Shown piece after piece: positions 6,455 to 7,294 of a stretch of DNA of 7,294 nucleotides. Numbering within the stretch: position 1 is the stretch's first letter; every line of letters begins with the position of its first letter. The notes under the pieces were generated by a model. That model did not search any database and was not told where the DNA came from. It saw only the letters and a list, made by a program, of their open reading frames with translations. The position numbers were made by a program, and so were the translations under genes. Source of the DNA: JAUVIB01 sp964424545 (GTDB lineage Bacteria > Calditrichota > Calditrichia > Calditrichales > Calditrichaceae); contig CAYRJN010000192.1 of NCBI GenBank assembly GCA_964424545.1, positions 1-7,294 of the forward strand. The letters run 5' to 3'.

Positions 6455-7294
6455 ATGGTGCCTGTTACGCGTTATGTCGTTAAGCATCCCCTGGTTTCAA
6501 TAGGGTTGATACTGATGCTGACGCTGTTTTTTGCCTATAATTTAAAGAATATTCAACGCGATCCCGATATAACTTCCTCTCTTCCGAAAAACATTCCGGC
6601 AAAACAACTCTACGATCGGATGAACGACCTTTTTCCTAGTCGTGATTTTATGTTGGTTGCGGTTGAAAGCGATTCCTTGTTTTCCGTAGGGACTATTAAC
6701 CTTATTTATAAGATCAGCGAACATTTGAGCGATATGCCCGATGTTTACAGCGTGATGAGTCCTACCAATTTGAAAATAATCCGCGGTACGGAAGACGGCA
6801 TGGAAGTTAAACCCATTCTTGAAGAACCGCTTGCCGACCGCAATGAAGTGCAAAAATACAAATATGCGCTTTTTAACAGCGATCTGCCTATTGAAAATAT
6901 CGTTTCCAAAGATAGACGTATGGCAGGGATAATGATATTTTTGAAAAATACGGTTAAACCGGAAGACGCCGCCAAACAAATTATGAATTATATTGAGTCG
7001 ATAAAAACAAAAGACAAGCTTTATCTCACGGGGAAACCGGTATTAACCCTTTATCTCGGACGCGGTATGGCGCGCGATATGGGTTTGTTGTTTCCCATGG
7101 TCTTGCTGTTGATAGTGGTTATATTAGCGCTTAGTTTTCGCAATATACGCGGTGTGGCGCTTCCCCTTTCGGTGGTTATTATCAGCGTATTGTGGACTTT
7201 AGGGTTGATGGCTCTGCTCGGCGTTCCCATCAGTCATTCCACTAATATGCTGCCCATTCTGCTGGCCTCCATTGCTGTGGCCGACGGGATTCAT
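6455..7294 (+). CDS. RND-superfamily exporter (MMPL/HAE3-type), N-terminal part, cut by window edge
   Basis: Inner-membrane proton-driven exporter; the first 280 residues are present and the frame is still open at the last base. The strong ribosome site AAAAGGAG (6441-6448) lies 6 bases before the ATG. Order seen: cytoplasmic N-terminus with HPLVSIGLIL leading into membrane helix 1 (about 12-29), a large extracytoplasmic domain (about 30-207) including LPKNIPAKQLYDRM and YLTGKPVLTLYLGRGM, helix 2 (about 209-227), helix 3 (about 233-256), and the start of helix 4 (264-280) with LLASIAVADGIH. That last motif matches the conserved Asp-containing helix-4 segment of the MMPL/COG1033 group, with Asp277 as the likely proton-relay residue. 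These proteins are usually about 750-900 residues, so roughly two thirds lie outside. It follows the TetR gene by 176 bases and is probably controlled by it. Substrate is unknown: family members export lipids, hopanoids and hydrophobic compounds. No membrane-fusion or outer-membrane partner is visible. Confidence 0.88.
   Translation, partial: MVPVTRYVVKHPLVSIGLILMLTLFFAYNLKNIQRDPDITSSLPKNIPAKQLYDRMNDLFPSRDFMLVAVESDSLFSVGTINLIYKISEHLSDMPDVYSVMSPTNLKIIRGTEDGMEVKPILEEPLADRNEVQKYKYALFNSDLPIENIVSKDRRMAGIMIFLKNTVKPEDAAKQIMNYIESIKTKDKLYLTGKPVLTLYLGRGMARDMGLLFPMVLLLIVVILALSFRNIRGVALPLSVVIISVLWTLGLMALLGVPISHSTNMLPILLASIAVADGIH

Noticed and set aside
6542..6979. A 145-codon - strand open frame
   Set aside because: It is antisense to the RND exporter, whose + strand frame has a strong ribosome site and clear family motifs. 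The - strand translation looks like no known protein.

Overview
This is a moderately AT-rich bacterial segment with five protein-coding genes, all on the + strand, and a probable decayed gene end on the - strand at the left edge. The likely source is the FCB assemblage (Bacteroidota, Calditrichota, Ignavibacteria, Marinimicrobia and relatives). The hints are a lipoprotein with lysine right after the lipobox cysteine, the tail of what looks like a type IX secretion (T9SS) sorting domain, and an interspersed intergenic palindrome of a kind I associate with environmental FCB genomes. No marker gene is present, so this placement is an inference.

Layout. Positions 5-52 hold a hairpin with T-runs on both sides, able to terminate transcription in either direction. 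Just beyond it, on the - strand (321 down to 66), lies a frameshifted remnant ending in a T9SS-like C-terminal tail. At 540-2489 is a 649-residue lipoprotein with an N-terminal beta-sandwich resembling carbohydrate-binding or PA14-type modules, followed by a TIM-barrel resembling clan GH-A glycoside hydrolases. A 374-base gap follows with several hairpins and one 63-base imperfect palindrome. Then comes a two-gene two-component system: a four-helix membrane histidine kinase (2864-3991) and, 14 bases on, an NtrC-family sigma-54 activator (4006-5355). After a 311-base gap, a well-formed sigma-70-type promoter with a 12-bp perfect palindrome just downstream of its -10 precedes a TetR-family regulator (5667-6278). 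A 176-base gap leads to the first 280 codons of an RND-superfamily (MMPL/HAE3-type) exporter that runs off the right edge.

How the genes fit together. There are at least three functional units. The lipoprotein is probably a cell-envelope glycan-active or glycan-binding protein on its own transcript. The kinase and activator form a standard sensor/sigma-54-activator pair whose targets are not visible here, since I found no sigma-54 promoter in the window. The TetR gene and the RND exporter look like a classic autoregulated efflux locus, where a ligand releases the repressor from the palindrome at 5633-5644.

No RNA gene, CRISPR array, transposase or phage gene was seen. I did not find a convincing new system. 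The most unusual items are the lipoprotein, with a Gln near where GH-A enzymes usually carry their nucleophile Glu, the decayed T9SS-type tail, and the structured intergenic elements.
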